Of a DNA stretch of 64,000 bases, positions 17,561-28,438 are shown piece after piece. The stretch's first letter is position 1, and each line of letters opens with the position of its first letter. The notes beneath the pieces are model-generated. The model was not told the origin of the DNA, ran no database searches, and worked only from the letters and a program-made list of their open reading frames with translations. The DNA comes from Massilia sp. KIM (lineage in GTDB: Bacteria > Pseudomonadota > Gammaproteobacteria > Burkholderiales > Burkholderiaceae_D). The stretch lies in assembly GCF_002007115.1 (NCBI RefSeq), contig NZ_MVAD01000001.1, positions 2,542,001 to 2,606,000 of the forward strand, read 5' to 3'. Made by a program: the position numbers and the translations under genes.

Positions 17561-17583
17561 AAAAACCCGCGGCAAGCCGCGGG
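17561..17583 (-). terminator. Rho-independent terminator of the ComEA-like gene
   Basis: Stem CCCGCGGC/GCCGCGGG (17566-17573, 17576-17583) with an AA loop. Read on the minus strand it is followed by a T run (17561-17565). It lies 35 bases after the ComEA-like stop codon. Confidence 0.85.
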
Positions 17584-17617
17584 TTGTATCGTTCAATCGA
17601 CGTTGAGTACCAGGCCC

Positions 17618-17968
17618 TCACATCGCCGCCTTGCCCTCCTCCGGCTTGGCCTTGGCCGTGGTCTTGGACGCCTTCTCCGCCGGCTTGGCCGACGCGCCCT
17701 CCTTGCCCTTGCCGTTCACCACCAGCCCGGCCTCGGTCAACTTGAGGGCTTTCTTGTCGCCCAGCCCCTTCACCCGCTTCTGCAAATCGGCCCAGTCCTT
17801 GAACTCGCCCTTGGCGCGCTCGTCCAGGATGGCCTTGGACATGCTCGGCCCGACGCCCTTCACGCCGTCGAGCGCGGCGGCGTCGGCCTTGTTGACCTCG
17901 ACCTGGGCGAAGGCGAAGCTGGCCGAGGCGGCCAGGGTGGCGATGGCGAGCAGCAGTTTCTTGATCAT
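17618..17968 (-). CDS. ComEA-like helix-hairpin-helix DNA-binding protein
   Basis: A 116-residue exported protein: signal peptide residues 1-21 (MIKKLLLAIATLAASASFAF), then a ComEA-type helix-hairpin-helix domain (VEVNKADAAALDGVKGVGPS, then KAILDERAKGEFKDWADLQK), with the GVGPSMSKAI and GLGDKKALKL hairpins. The tail is a Lys/Ala/Pro-rich extension (residues 87-116). ComEA binds incoming double-stranded DNA in the periplasm during natural transformation; short one-domain forms like this are common in betaproteobacteria. GGAGA precedes the ATG. The basic tail might add nonspecific DNA affinity. Its own terminator separates it from the M28 gene. Confidence 0.9.
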   Translation of the reverse strand: MIKKLLLAIATLAASASFAFAQVEVNKADAAALDGVKGVGPSMSKAILDERAKGEFKDWADLQKRVKGLGDKKALKLTEAGLVVNGKGKEGASAKPAEKASKTTAKAKPEEGKAAM

Positions 17969-18064
17969 GTAGCGTCTCCGTAGGTTAAGCCGGACGGCGG
18001 CGCCGCCCGACCCTGCCCTAACGGTCCGGCCCGCCTGTCGTTGACGGTCCAGGTTTGATCAAGA

Positions 18065-19054
18065 TCAAGCCGCAGGCGCGCTCGGGAACAGTTCCTCGCG
18101 GGTGACCGTCGCGGTGCCCAGCTTGCCCACCACGATGCCGCCGGCGCGGTTGGCGGTGGCCAGGGCCTCGGCCAGCGGCGCGCCCGCGCCCAGCATCGCC
18201 GCCAGGGTGGCGATCACGGTGTCGCCCGCGCCCGAGACGTCGAACACCTCGCGCGCCTCGGCGTGCACGTGCAGCACCTCGCTGGCGCTGTACAGGCTCA
18301 TGCCCTCTTCCGAGCGGGTCAGCAGCAGCGCTTCCAGTCCGAGCTCCTCGCGCAGGCGCTGGGCCTTTTCCGTGAGCTGCTCCTCGGTCTTCCAGCCGCC
18401 CACCACGCGCTGCAGCTCGGAGCGGTTGGGGGTGAGGATCGAGGCCCCGGTATAGGGCGTGAAGTCGTCGCCCTTGGGGTCGACCAGCACGATCTTGCCG
18501 GCCGCGCGCGCCGCCTTGACCATCTCGGCCACGTTCACCAGCGCGCCCTTGTTGTAGTCGGACAGGATCACCACGTCGTAGTCCGGCAGCAGGGCCTTGA
18601 ACTGGGTGAGCTTGTCGCGCAGGACGGTCTCGGTGGGCGCGTCCTCGAAGTCGATGCGCACCATCTGCTGCTGGCGGCCGATGACGCGCAGCTTGACGAT
18701 GGTGGAGATGGCCTCGTCGCGCTTGAGGTAGCTGTGGATGCCGGCGCCGCCCAGCAGGTTCTCGACCTGGTCGCCGGCTTCGTCGGTGCCCACCACGCCC
18801 AGCAGGCCCGTGTGGGTGCCCAGGGCGGCGGCGTTGCGCGCCACGTTGGCGGCGCCGCCCAGGCGCTCCTCGCGGCGTTCGATGCGCACCACCGGCACCG
18901 GGGCTTCCGGCGAGATGCGCGAGACATCGCCGAACCAGTAGCGGTCGAGCATCACGTCGCCCACCACCAGCAGGCGCACGGCGGAAAGTTGCGGGGCCGC
19001 CTGGAGGCGGAAGCTGTCTGCCGCCAGCAGGCGGCTCGGGATCGGATCGTTCAT
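18065..19054 (-). CDS. hldA: D-glycero-beta-D-manno-heptose-7-phosphate kinase
   Basis: A 329-residue PfkB/ribokinase-family enzyme that phosphorylates heptose 7-phosphate on the way to ADP-heptose for the LPS inner core. Family marks: VVGDVMLDRYWFGDVSRISPE near residue 30 (shown to 20 residues as VGDVMLDRYWFGDVSRISPE), ERLGGAANVARNAAALG, and the C-terminal phosphate-binding DVSGAGDTVIA. It corresponds to the kinase half of HldE; no adenylyltransferase domain is attached, so hldC must be elsewhere. The epimerase gene hldD, often next in line in Burkholderiales, is missing here; the next gene is comEA-like. It follows lapB by 22 bases, so LPS control and heptose supply are probably cotranscribed. 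Confidence 0.94.
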   Translation of the reverse strand: MNDPIPSRLLAADSFRLQAAPQLSAVRLLVVGDVMLDRYWFGDVSRISPEAPVPVVRIERREERLGGAANVARNAAALGTHTGLLGVVGTDEAGDQVENLLGGAGIHSYLKRDEAISTIVKLRVIGRQQQMVRIDFEDAPTETVLRDKLTQFKALLPDYDVVILSDYNKGALVNVAEMVKAARAAGKIVLVDPKGDDFTPYTGASILTPNRSELQRVVGGWKTEEQLTEKAQRLREELGLEALLLTRSEEGMSLYSASEVLHVHAEAREVFDVSGAGDTVIATLAAMLGAGAPLAEALATANRAGGIVVGKLGTATVTREELFPSAPAA

Positions 19055-19076
19055 GGGCGGTTCAGGCGCGGACGCC

Positions 19077-20252
19077 TCAGTTCATCACGTTCAGTTCTTC
19101 GGTGCGGCGCGGCGGATAGGTCTCCCAGCGGCTGCAGCCCGGGCACTGCCAGTAGAACTGGCGCGCCTTGAAGCCGCAATGGCTGCACTGGTAGCGCGCC
19201 AGCTTCTGGGTATAGCGCTGCACCAGGTTCTTGACCATCGACAGCTCTTCCCACACGTGGGCCGGGGCGTCCATCAGGCGCGCTTCCAGCAGCTTGTCCA
19301 GGCCCAGCAGGGTCGGATTGCGGCGCAGTTCCTCGACCACCAGCTGCTTGGCCGCTTCCACGCCATCGAGTTCGATCACGGCCTTGAACAGGACTTCGAT
19401 CAGGTCGACCGAGGACGCCTCCTGCAGGTAGGAGCGCAGCAGGCTCACGCCTTCCTGCGGACGGCCGACCTTGCGGTAGCCGTCCATCAGGCGCTGGGCC
19501 ACCAGGGCCGTGTGCGGCACGCTCTGGTGCTCGACGCGGCGCCAGGTCTTGAGCGCGCCTTCGACGTCGCCCTCGGCCAGCTGGGCGTCGCCGCACAGGA
19601 TGGTGGCGCGCACGCTGCTGCGGTCGGCCTGCAGGGCCTTGTCCAGCAGCGCCATGGCGTCGCTCGGCTGCAGGTGCACCAAGGCGTCCTGGGCCAGCTC
19701 GCAGTAGAACTGGGCGATCTCCTTCTGGCGCGCGCCGGCGCCCGATTCCTGCAAGCCGACCGCGACCTCGATGGCGCGCTTCCACTCCTTCTCGCGCTGG
19801 TAGATCTCGAGCAGGGCGCGGCGCGCCTGCACGGCGTAGGTGGTGTCGACCAGCAGGTTGAAGCTTTCCTCGGCGCGGTCGAGCAGGCCGGCCTTCAGGT
19901 AGTCCATGCCCAGCTCGTAGCGCGCCTGGGCCTTCTGCTCGGAGGGCAGGTCCGGGCGCGCCAGCAGGTTCTGGTGGACGCGGATGGCGCGCTCGGTCTC
20001 GCCGCGGCGGCGGAACAGGTTGCCGAGGGCGAAGTGCATGTCGGCCGATTCGGGGTCGAGCTTGACGATCTCGATGAAGGCGTCGATGGCCTTGTCAGGC
20101 TGCTCGTTGAGCAGGTGGTTGAGGCCCTTGAAGTAGCCGCGCGGCAGGGAGCGCGATTCGGAGACCAGTTCGTTGATGTCGACGCGGGCGGCGAGCCAGC
20201 CCAGGCCGAAGAAGAATGGGATGCCAAGCAGCATCCAGAGTTCGAATTCCAT
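19077..20252 (-). CDS. lapB: Lipopolysaccharide assembly protein LapB (YciM)
   Basis: A 391-residue inner-membrane protein: an N-terminal transmembrane helix (MLLGIPFFFGLGWLAARV region), about nine TPR repeats from residue 35 to 340, and a C-terminal rubredoxin-type metal site with two Cys pairs (CSHCGF and CPGCSRW). LapB acts with FtsH to tune LpxC levels and so LPS synthesis. The family's usual length is 389, an excellent match. Gene order lapA-lapB is conserved, and it leads into hldA. The signature cysteines are all present, so the protein should be functional. Confidence 0.95.
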   Translation of the reverse strand: MEFELWMLLGIPFFFGLGWLAARVDINELVSESRSLPRGYFKGLNHLLNEQPDKAIDAFIEIVKLDPESADMHFALGNLFRRRGETERAIRVHQNLLARPDLPSEQKAQARYELGMDYLKAGLLDRAEESFNLLVDTTYAVQARRALLEIYQREKEWKRAIEVAVGLQESGAGARQKEIAQFYCELAQDALVHLQPSDAMALLDKALQADRSSVRATILCGDAQLAEGDVEGALKTWRRVEHQSVPHTALVAQRLMDGYRKVGRPQEGVSLLRSYLQEASSVDLIEVLFKAVIELDGVEAAKQLVVEELRRNPTLLGLDKLLEARLMDAPAHVWEELSMVKNLVQRYTQKLARYQCSHCGFKARQFYWQCPGCSRWETYPPRRTEELNVMN

Positions 20253-20278
20253 ACGTTCTTATTGTGTTGGGTGGGGCC

Positions 20279-20584
20279 TCAGGGGGCCGGCTTGACGCTG
20301 TCGGGCTGCGGCGGCGCATTGCCGGTGCCGGCGGCGCTCTGCAGGGCCTGGATGGTGGTCTTGTGCTGGGAGCTCTGGCGGCGCTGGCGGAACACGGTCG
20401 GCGTCAGCGCCAGGATGCCCAGGGCGGCGCCGGCCACGAAGAAGGCCAGCAGCATCAGCACCAGGGGGCCGCGCAATTCGTAGTCGAGGAAGAAGTGCAG
20501 GTCGACTTCCTGGGTGTTCTTGAGGGCGAAGCCGAAGAACAGGATGAACAGGATGATGCCGGCGATGGTCGAGACGAATCTCAT
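20279..20584 (-). CDS. lapA: LapA domain protein (DUF1049)
   Basis: A 101-residue inner-membrane protein with two transmembrane helices: residues 7-23 (IAGIILFILFFGFALKN) and about 42-63 (LVLMLLAFFVAGAALGILAL), the NTQEVDLHFF segment between them being the family signature, and a Ser/Gln-rich cytoplasmic tail. LapA partners LapB in LPS control. An in-frame TTG sits directly before the ATG; the ATG at 20584 is preferred. It lies between ihfB and lapB, the order seen in most proteobacteria. The coding sequence is separated from ihfB by a REP-like pair and the ihfB terminator. Confidence 0.92.
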   Translation of the reverse strand: MRFVSTIAGIILFILFFGFALKNTQEVDLHFFLDYELRGPLVLMLLAFFVAGAALGILALTPTVFRQRRQSSQHKTTIQALQSAAGTGNAPPQPDSVKPAP

Positions 20585-20702
20585 CAAGGGGTCCCGGGGG
20601 TGAGTTGCTCAAAGGCGAAGTGTCGCATATCCGGCATGATATTTCAAAACGGGGTTTGGGGTGCCCCTTCATAGGTGAAAGCTGGCGTTTGCGGGTACTC
20701 GC

Positions 20703-20797
20703 CGAACTTGGGTTCCGGCCTTCGCCGGAACGACGTTGTTCGCTTTCACCAGTAGCTCAAAGACCGTCGTTCCGGCGAAGGCCGGAACCCAAGTCCG
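20703..20797. repeat. REP-like inverted pair, copy B
   Basis: Arms at 20703-20735 and 20765-20797 are reverse complements over 33 bases with one mismatch, separated by 29 bases. Same family as copy A, with T/A changes in the hairpin stem (TTCCGG...CCGGAA). It lies between ihfB and lapA. Confidence 0.85.
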
Positions 20798-20848
20798 TCG
20801 CACACAGCCGCCCTCTCCTTGCACCTCATCCCACGCAAGGAAAGGAAC

Positions 20849-20880
20849 AAAAAAAAACGGCATCCTCGCGGACGCCGTTT
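20849..20880 (-). terminator. Rho-independent terminator of ihfB
   Basis: Stem AAACGGCATCC/GGACGCCGTTT (20855-20865, 20870-20880) with loop TCGC and one A/C mismatch (a G-U pair in the minus-strand RNA), followed on the minus strand by nine T (20849-20857). It lies 23 bases after the ihfB stop and shows that ihfB and lapA may be separate transcripts. Confidence 0.85.
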
Positions 20881-20902
20881 CTGCCTGCTCGCTGGCAGAC
20901 GA

Positions 20903-21208
20903 CTAGTCTTCGATGATCGGCTGCCCGACCATCGCGTCCACCCGCTCGCGCAACTGCTTGCCCGGCTTGAAGTGGGGCACCCGCTTTTCGGGCACCATCA
21001 CCTTGTCGCCGGACTTCGGATTGCGTCCGATGCGCGGGGGCCGGCTGTTCAGCGCGAAGCTGCCGAAACCACGGATCTCGATGCGCTGGCCGCTCGCCAG
21101 GGCGTTGGTCATCGCATCGAGGATGGTCTTGACCGCGAACTCCGCATCCTTCGCCACCAGCTGCGAATACCGCTCAGCCAGGCGATTGATCAGCTCGGAC
21201 TTGGTCAT
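20903..21208 (-). CDS. ihfB: Integration host factor subunit beta
   Basis: A 101-residue HU/IHF-family DNA-bending protein, partner of IhfA. The start [20 protein letters not shown] and the DNA-contacting arm with [15 protein letters not shown], whose Pro intercalates to kink DNA, identify IHF beta. It lies 29 bases downstream of rpsA, the conserved order, and is followed by a strong terminator. IHF shapes promoters, replication origins and recombination sites throughout the chromosome. Confidence 0.96.
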   Translation of the reverse strand: MTKSELINRLAERYSQLVAKDAEFAVKTILDAMTNALASGQRIEIRGFGSFALNSRPPRIGRNPKSGDKVMVPEKRVPHFKPGKQLRERVDAMVGQPIIED

Positions 21209-21237
21209 CTGTGCGCTCCTTACGGATCAGCCCTGGA

Positions 21238-22944
<1,707 letters not shown>

Positions 22945-23066
22945 AAAAGAAATTTCAAGTTAGCCAGCAGGCCGACGGAATTGCGGACTGAACTGGGTCA
23001 GGTTGAGACAACACCTGCTCCGGCTGGATTGCCGGGGCAGGCACCAAAGGACGACGGCCGCGAGAC

Positions 23067-23175
23067 CGTCGTCCCGGCGTAGGCCGGGACCCAAGTCCAT
23101 ATGCGGCGCCTCGGCGATAACTCAAGCCAGGGGTGACGCAAGGGAACTTGGATTCCGGCCTGCGCCGGAATGACG
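23067..23175. repeat. REP-like inverted pair, copy C
   Basis: Arms at 23067-23099 and 23144-23175. The two arms differ at several places (GTCGTCCCGG versus GTCATTCCGG type) but keep the hairpin and the CCAAGT edge. The pair fills most of the 295-base gap between cmk and rpsA; no gene or clear promoter was otherwise seen there. Confidence 0.8.
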
Positions 23176-23239
23176 TTTTGATTGCCGTGACTTCCGGCAT
23201 TGCCAAGGAAGCTCATGCAATCAAAACGTCAAACAATTC

Positions 23240-23908
23240 TTATTCTTTCACTTCCGCATACCACGCGAGCACCTGCTCGATCGCATCCTGTGCGCTCATG
23301 TGCGAGGTGTCGAGGATATGCGCATCCGCCGCCGGGACCAGGGGAGCCACGGCGCGCTTGGTGTCACGCTCGTCCCTCGCCTGCAAATCCGCCAGCAGAT
23401 CGTCCATATTAGCAGAAAACCCTTTGTCAATCAATTGCTTATATCGGCGTTCCGCACGTGCTTCCACACTTGCGGTAAGGAACACTTTTAGCTTGGCGGT
23501 CGGAAAGATCACCGTGCCCATGTCGCGCCCGTCGGCCACCAGGCCGGGCGCCTCGCGAAAGCCCAGTTGCAGGGCGAACAAGGCCTGGCGCACGGCCGGC
23601 AAGGCGGCGATCTTCGATGCCATGTTGCCAACTTCCTCGGCGCGGATGGCGTGGGCCACGTTCTCGCTGCCGATGAAGATGTCGTGGCCGGTGAAGCGCA
23701 CCTGCAGGTGCTCGGCCAGCTTGGCGATGCCGTGCTCGTCCCTGAGCTCGACGCCGCGGCGCATCGCCTGCAGCGCCGTCAGGCGGTACAGGGCGCCGGA
23801 ATCGAGCAGGTGGAAGCTGAGCCGTTCGGCCACCCTGGCCGCCACCGTGCCCTTGCCGGAGGCGGTCGGGCCGTCGATGGTAATCACAGGTACGTTGGAA
23901 TGGGACAT
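23240..23908 (-). CDS. cmk: Cytidylate kinase
   Basis: A 222-residue P-loop kinase that converts CMP and dCMP to diphosphates. Walker A is [14 protein letters not shown] near residue 12, [13 protein letters not shown] is the nucleoside-binding region, and [13 protein letters not shown] carries the substrate-contacting Arg-Asp. The LID region is in [13 protein letters not shown]. The start at 23908 gives the family N-terminus [14 protein letters not shown]; it lies two bases after the aroA stop codon. Part of the conserved aroA-cmk-rpsA order. Confidence 0.96.
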   Translation of the reverse strand: MSHSNVPVITIDGPTASGKGTVAARVAERLSFHLLDSGALYRLTALQAMRRGVELRDEHGIAKLAEHLQVRFTGHDIFIGSENVAHAIRAEEVGNMASKIAALPAVRQALFALQLGFREAPGLVADGRDMGTVIFPTAKLKVFLTASVEARAERRYKQLIDKGFSANMDDLLADLQARDERDTKRAVAPLVPAADAHILDTSHMSAQDAIEQVLAWYAEVKE

Positions 23909-23910
23909 GG

Positions 23911-25242
23911 TCAGAACAGTTCGTTGCGGGCGATGCCGGCGAAGGCCTCGAAGTAATCCGGGAAGGTCTTGGCGACGCATTTCGGATCGTTGATGCGCAT
24001 GGCGTTGCCGCGCCGCGCCTTGCCGTCGAGCGAGGCGAGCGAGAAGCACATGGCCATGCGGTGGTCGTCGTAGGTGTCGATGGTGGCCGGCTTGAGCTGT
24101 TCCGGCGGCGTGATGCGGATGTAGTCCGGCCCCTCCTCCACCTTGGCGCCGACCTTGCGCAATTCGGTGGCCATGGCCGCCAGGCGGTCGGTCTCCTTCA
24201 CCCGCCAGCTGGCGATGTTGCGCAGGGTCGAGGGGCCGTCGGCGTAGAGCGCGGCCACGGCGATGGTCATGGCGGCGTCCGGGATGTTGTTGAAGTCGGC
24301 GTCGATGGCCTTCAGCACGCCGTTCGAGCGCGCCTCGATCCAGTTGTCGCCGCGGGTCACGATGGCACCCATGCGCTCGAGCGCGTCGGCGAAGCGCACG
24401 TCGCCCTGGATGCTGTGCTCGCCCACGCCCTCGACCCGCACCGGGCCGCCGGCGATGGCGCCGGCCGCCAGGAAGTAGGAAGCCGAGGAGGCGTCGCCCT
24501 CGACGTGGATGGTGCCCGGGCTCTGGTAGCGCTGGCCCGGGTGCACGGTGAAGGAAGCCCAGCCGTTCTGCTCGACCGCCACGCCGAAGCGGCGCATCAG
24601 GTTCAGGGTGATCTCGATATAGGGCTTGGAAATCAGCTCGCCCACCACGTCGATCGTCACCGCATGGGTCTTCGCCATCAGCGGCGCAGCCATCAGCAGC
24701 GCGGTCAGGAACTGGCTCGACACGTTGCCGCGCACCGCGATGCGGTCGGCGTGGATGTGGCCGCGGCGGATGCGCAGCGGCGGGAAGCCCTGCTCGCCGG
24801 TGTACTCGATCTGGGCGCCGACGGCGTTGAGGGCGTCGACCAGGTCGCCGATCGGGCGCTCGTGCATGCGCGACACGCCGTGCAGGGTGTAGTCGCCGCC
24901 GATCACGGCCAGGGCCGCGGTCAGGGGGCGGATCGCGGTGCCCGCATTGCCCATGAACAGGTCGGCCTCATGGTTCGGCAGCACGCCGCCCATGCCGTGC
25001 ACCACCACGGTGCGCTCGTCGACTTCGTCCCAGCGGATGCCGAGCGAACGCAGCGCGCCCAGCATCACCATGGTATCGTCCGAGGCCAGCAGGTCGTGGA
25101 TGGTGGTCGCGCCTTCGGACAGCGCGGCCAGCAGCAGGGTGCGGTTCGAGATGCTCTTGGAACCCGGCAGGCGCACCGAGCCCTGGGCATGCAGGACGGG
25201 CTCCAGGTCGATGTGCTGGGGGTAGTGTTTTTGCTGCGTCAT
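23911..25242 (-). CDS. aroA: 3-phosphoshikimate 1-carboxyvinyltransferase (EPSP synthase)
   Basis: A 443-residue enzyme joining shikimate 3-phosphate and PEP in the shikimate pathway. Motifs: [20 protein letters not shown] at the N-terminus (shikimate-3-P binding Lys), [14 protein letters not shown] (the PEP/glyphosate loop, class I type with Gly-Asn-Ala-Gly-Thr-Ala-Ile-Arg-Pro) and [17 protein letters not shown]. The ATG overlaps the tyrA stop by four bases. The frame continues open upstream through tyrA, but the family start MTQQKHYPQ is clear. Gene order tyrA-aroA-cmk is conserved across proteobacteria. Confidence 0.96.
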   Translation of the reverse strand: MTQQKHYPQHIDLEPVLHAQGSVRLPGSKSISNRTLLLAALSEGATTIHDLLASDDTMVMLGALRSLGIRWDEVDERTVVVHGMGGVLPNHEADLFMGNAGTAIRPLTAALAVIGGDYTLHGVSRMHERPIGDLVDALNAVGAQIEYTGEQGFPPLRIRRGHIHADRIAVRGNVSSQFLTALLMAAPLMAKTHAVTIDVVGELISKPYIEITLNLMRRFGVAVEQNGWASFTVHPGQRYQSPGTIHVEGDASSASYFLAAGAIAGGPVRVEGVGEHSIQGDVRFADALERMGAIVTRGDNWIEARSNGVLKAIDADFNNIPDAAMTIAVAALYADGPSTLRNIASWRVKETDRLAAMATELRKVGAKVEEGPDYIRITPPEQLKPATIDTYDDHRMAMCFSLASLDGKARRGNAMRINDPKCVAKTFPDYFEAFAGIARNELF

Positions 25243-26144
25243 TCTGTTTCCTGGTTGGGCGGCGGCGGGGGCTCGTTGGCTTCGATGGCCTCGATCCACG
25301 CGCGCCGGGCGCGCTGGGCATTGGCGTAGACGGCTTCCAGCGCGGGGCCGTCGGACGCGGCGAGATGCGCGCGCACTGTGTTCAATTGTGCCAGATATGC
25401 ATCGAGCTCGGTGAGCAGCGCGGCGCGGTTGGCCAGGCTGATGTCGCGCCACATTTCGGGCGAGGAACCGGCGATGCGGGTGAAGTCGCGAAAGCCGCTG
25501 GCGGCGTACTGGAACAGCAGGCCGGCGTGGGGCTTGCCGGCGATGTCGTCGACCAGGGCGTAGGCCAGCAGGTGCGGCAGGTGGCTGACGGCGGCGAACA
25601 CGCGGTCGTGGTCTTCGGGGCTCAGGCGATGGATGACCGCCCCGCAGGCGCGCCAGGCTTGCGCCACCTGCTCGACCGCCGCCACGAGGTTCTCCGGCAG
25701 CGGGGTGAGCACGACCTTCTTGTTGCGGAACAGGCCGAGGGTGGCCGCGTCCGGACCGTTGGATTCGCTGCCGGCGATCGGGTGGCCGGGCACGAACTGG
25801 GCGATGCGCTCGCCCAGCACCGCGCGCGCGTTGGCGACCACGTCGCACTTGGTGCTGCCGGCGTCGGTGACGACCGTGCCCGGCTCCAGGTGCGGCAGCA
25901 TGGCCGCCAGGATGGCCGGCGTTTGCGCCACCGGCGCAGCCAGCAGCACCAGCTCGGCGCCCGCCAGCGCGTCCGCGTAGGAGTCCGCGACCTGGTCGAT
26001 GAGGCCGAGCTCCAGCGCGCGCGCCATCGGCTGCGGCTCGCGCCCCACCCCGACGATGCGGCGCGCCATGCCGGCCGCCTTCAGCCCGAGGGCGAAGGAA
26101 CCGCCGATCAGGCCGACGCCGACGATGACGACCTTGCCGAACAT
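25239..26144 (-). CDS. tyrA: Prephenate dehydrogenase
   Basis: A 301-residue NAD(P)-dependent enzyme of tyrosine synthesis converting prephenate to 4-hydroxyphenylpyruvate. The N-terminal Rossmann motif is [15 protein letters not shown]; the catalytic His region is [15 protein letters not shown], with a second conserved stretch [10 protein letters not shown]. No chorismate mutase or ACT domain is attached, so it is a monofunctional form, matching the chorismate mutase on PheA downstream in function. The stop overlaps aroA by four bases and the start abuts the hisC stop, so hisC-tyrA-aroA are coupled. Confidence 0.95.
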   Translation of the reverse strand: MFGKVVIVGVGLIGGSFALGLKAAGMARRIVGVGREPQPMARALELGLIDQVADSYADALAGAELVLLAAPVAQTPAILAAMLPHLEPGTVVTDAGSTKCDVVANARAVLGERIAQFVPGHPIAGSESNGPDAATLGLFRNKKVVLTPLPENLVAAVEQVAQAWRACGAVIHRLSPEDHDRVFAAVSHLPHLLAYALVDDIAGKPHAGLLFQYAASGFRDFTRIAGSSPEMWRDISLANRAALLTELDAYLAQLNTVRAHLAASDGPALEAVYANAQRARRAWIEAIEANEPPPPPNQETE

Positions 26145-27248
26145 TCAGCCGAGCGCCCGCTTGAGCGCGTCGATGAAGGTCGCGTTCTCCTGCGGCAGGC
26201 CGATCGAGACGCGCAGCCACTGCGGCAGGCCGTAGTTGCCGACCGGGCGCACGATCACGCCCTGCTTGAGCAGGGCCAGGTTGACGCGCGCGCCGGCGCC
26301 CTCGTCCTCGCCCACCTTCACCAGCACGAAGTTGCCGAAGGACGGCACGTACCGCAGGCCGAGTTCGTCGAAGGCGGCGGTCAGCTGCTGGTAGCCCTCG
26401 GCGTTGTTGCGCGCGCCCTGCTCCAGGAAGTCCTTGTCGTTCAGGGCCGCCACCGCGGCCGCCTGGGCCAGCGAGTTGACGTTGAAGGGCTGGCGGATGC
26501 GGTTCATCAGGTCGGTCAGCGCCGGCTGGGCGATGGCGTAGCCCACGCGCAGGCCGGCCAGGCCGTAGGCCTTGGAGAAGGTGCGCGAGACGATCAGATT
26601 TGGATACTTGCGCACCCACTGGCTCGACTCGAACTGGTGTTCCGGGGCCAGGTATTCGTTGTAGGCCTCGTCCAGCACCACGACCACCCTGGCCGGGACC
26701 TTCTGCAGGAAGGCTTCCACTTGCGGCGCCGGGATGAAGGTGCCGGTCGGGTTGTTCGGATTGGCGACGTAGACCAGGCGGGTGTCGGCGTCGATGGCGG
26801 CCGCCATGGCGTCGAGGTCATGGCCGAAGTCCTTGGCCGGCACCACGATGGCGCGCCCGCCCACGCCCTGGGTGGCGAGCGCGTAGACCGCGAACGAGTA
26901 CTGGGCGTAGACCACGGCCTCGCCCTTCTGCACGAAGGCGTGGGCCGCGATCTCCAGGATGTCGTTGCTGCCGTTGCCGAGGGTGATCCAGTCGGCCGGC
27001 ACGTCGTAGCGCTCCGACAGCGCGGCCTTGAGCTCGAAGCCGTTGGCGTCCGGGTAGCGCCCCAGCTCGGCGGCGGCGGCCGCCATCGCCTGGCGGCTCG
27101 ATTCCGGCAGGCCGAACGGGTTTTCGTTCGAGGCCAGCTTGACGATGTTGGCTTCGTCGAGGCCGAACTCGCGGGCGACTTCCGCGATGGGTTTGCCGGC
27201 CTGGTAAGGCGCGATGGCGCGAACGTAGTCTGGTCCGAATTGCGACAT
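26145..27248 (-). CDS. hisC: Histidinol-phosphate aminotransferase (HisC, aromatic-cluster copy)
   Basis: A 367-residue fold-type I PLP aminotransferase. The N-terminus [20 protein letters not shown] is typical of the HisC2 type; [14 protein letters not shown] and [11 protein letters not shown] are substrate/PLP loops, and the Schiff-base Lys is in [17 protein letters not shown]. It sits between pheA and tyrA, the position of the HisC2 paralogue that also transaminates aromatic keto acids, so it may serve phenylalanine and tyrosine synthesis as well as histidine. Whether a second hisC exists in the his operon is outside this window. Confidence 0.93.
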   Translation of the reverse strand: MSQFGPDYVRAIAPYQAGKPIAEVAREFGLDEANIVKLASNENPFGLPESSRQAMAAAAAELGRYPDANGFELKAALSERYDVPADWITLGNGSNDILEIAAHAFVQKGEAVVYAQYSFAVYALATQGVGGRAIVVPAKDFGHDLDAMAAAIDADTRLVYVANPNNPTGTFIPAPQVEAFLQKVPARVVVVLDEAYNEYLAPEHQFESSQWVRKYPNLIVSRTFSKAYGLAGLRVGYAIAQPALTDLMNRIRQPFNVNSLAQAAAVAALNDKDFLEQGARNNAEGYQQLTAAFDELGLRYVPSFGNFVLVKVGEDEGAGARVNLALLKQGVIVRPVGNYGLPQWLRVSIGLPQENATFIDALKRALG

Positions 27249-27270
27249 GGTGTCTCTCGATGGGTAGTGT

Positions 27271-28341
27271 TTAAAGGCTTTGCGGGTAGGAGCCGAGCAC
27301 CTTGAAGAAGGCGGCGTTGTGCTGCAGCTCCTCGAGGGCGCGCTTGACGGCGGCGTCGTGCACGTGGCCCTCGATGTCGACGTAGAAGTAGTACTCCCAG
27401 GTGCCGATGCGCGCCGGGCGCGATTCGAAGCGGGTCATCGACACGCCGTGCTTGGCCAGCGGCGCCAGCAGGTTGTAGACGGCGCCCGCCTTGTTCGGCA
27501 CCGCCAGCACCAGCGCGGTGCGGTCGCGTCCGGACGGCCCGGTCTGGAGCTGGCCGATCACCACGAAGCGGGTGCGGTTGTGCGGGTCGTCCTGGATGTG
27601 GGCCTGGACCACGCCCAGCTTGTACTGCTCGCCCGCCATCTCGCTGGCGATCGCCGCCACCGTCGGGTCCTTGCTGGCCAGTACGGCGGCTTCGGCGTTG
27701 GAAGCCACGGCGCGGCGCTCCAGCTCGGGGTAGTGCTGGTTGAGCCAGACCTGGCACTGTGCCAGGGCCTGGGAGTGGGCGCACACGGTCTTCACGCCCT
27801 CCATGGAACCCGAGCTGCTCATCAGGCTGTGGTGGACCGGGATCGAGATCTCGCCGCTGATGATGGTGGTGGTGGCCAGGAGCAAGTCGAGGGTGCGGTT
27901 GATCGCGCCCTCGGACGAGTTCTCGACCGGGACCACGCCGAAGTCGGCGGTGCCGGCCTCGGTGGCGCGGAACACCTCGTCGATCGACACGCAAGGCAGG
28001 GTCTCGATGGCGCTGCCGAACTGCTGGAACACGGCCTGCTCGCTGAAGGTGCCGCTGGGGCCGAGATAGGCGACCGTGACGCGCTTTTCCAGCGCGCGGC
28101 AGGAGGACATGATCTCGCGGAAGATGGTCTGGACATCGCGGTCCTTGAGCGGACCGGGGTTGCGCTCGGCCACGCCGCGCAGCACTTGCGCTTCGCGCTC
28201 GGGGCGGAACACGGGGGCGTTGGTCTCGGCCTTCACGTGGCCGACTTCCTGCGCGATCTTGCCGCGGCGCGAGAGGAGATCCAGGATTTGCGCGTCGATG
28301 GCGTCGATCTGTTCGCGCAGGGGTGTGAGTTTGTCTGTCAT
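27271..28341 (-). CDS. pheA: Bifunctional chorismate mutase/prephenate dehydratase (P-protein)
   Basis: A 356-residue enzyme of phenylalanine synthesis. An AroQ-type chorismate mutase domain (about residues 1-85: LREQIDAIDAQILDLLSRRG) is followed by the prephenate dehydratase domain (YLGPSGTFSEQAVFQQFG to TRFVVIG, about 95-270) with Thr-Arg-Phe catalytic motif, and a C-terminal ACT domain (ALVLAVPNKAGAVYNLLAPL) containing the ESRP allosteric motif, so feedback control by phenylalanine is expected. It lies 98 bases from serC with GC-rich spacing and 22 bases before hisC. Confidence 0.96.
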   Translation of the reverse strand: MTDKLTPLREQIDAIDAQILDLLSRRGKIAQEVGHVKAETNAPVFRPEREAQVLRGVAERNPGPLKDRDVQTIFREIMSSCRALEKRVTVAYLGPSGTFSEQAVFQQFGSAIETLPCVSIDEVFRATEAGTADFGVVPVENSSEGAINRTLDLLLATTTIISGEISIPVHHSLMSSSGSMEGVKTVCAHSQALAQCQVWLNQHYPELERRAVASNAEAAVLASKDPTVAAIASEMAGEQYKLGVVQAHIQDDPHNRTRFVVIGQLQTGPSGRDRTALVLAVPNKAGAVYNLLAPLAKHGVSMTRFESRPARIGTWEYYFYVDIEGHVHDAAVKRALEELQHNAAFFKVLGSYPQSL

Positions 28342-28438
28342 CGTCGTAATGCAATCAGTCGAGGTGGTTCGGCGGCGCGCCGCGGCGCCGCATCCTCTGG
28401 CGCGCCGGGCTTCGCGGCCCGCGCGCCCGGCCGGGGCC

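Noticed and set aside
17265..17617. CRISPR-like look of the short repeats in this gap
   Set aside because: Only one inverted pair of 33-base arms is present, not a regular direct-repeat array with spacers; no cas gene is in the window.
23911..26619. A 902-codon open frame joining aroA to upstream sequence on the minus strand
   Set aside because: The upstream part is the shadow of tyrA and hisC in another frame; family alignment places the aroA start at 25242.
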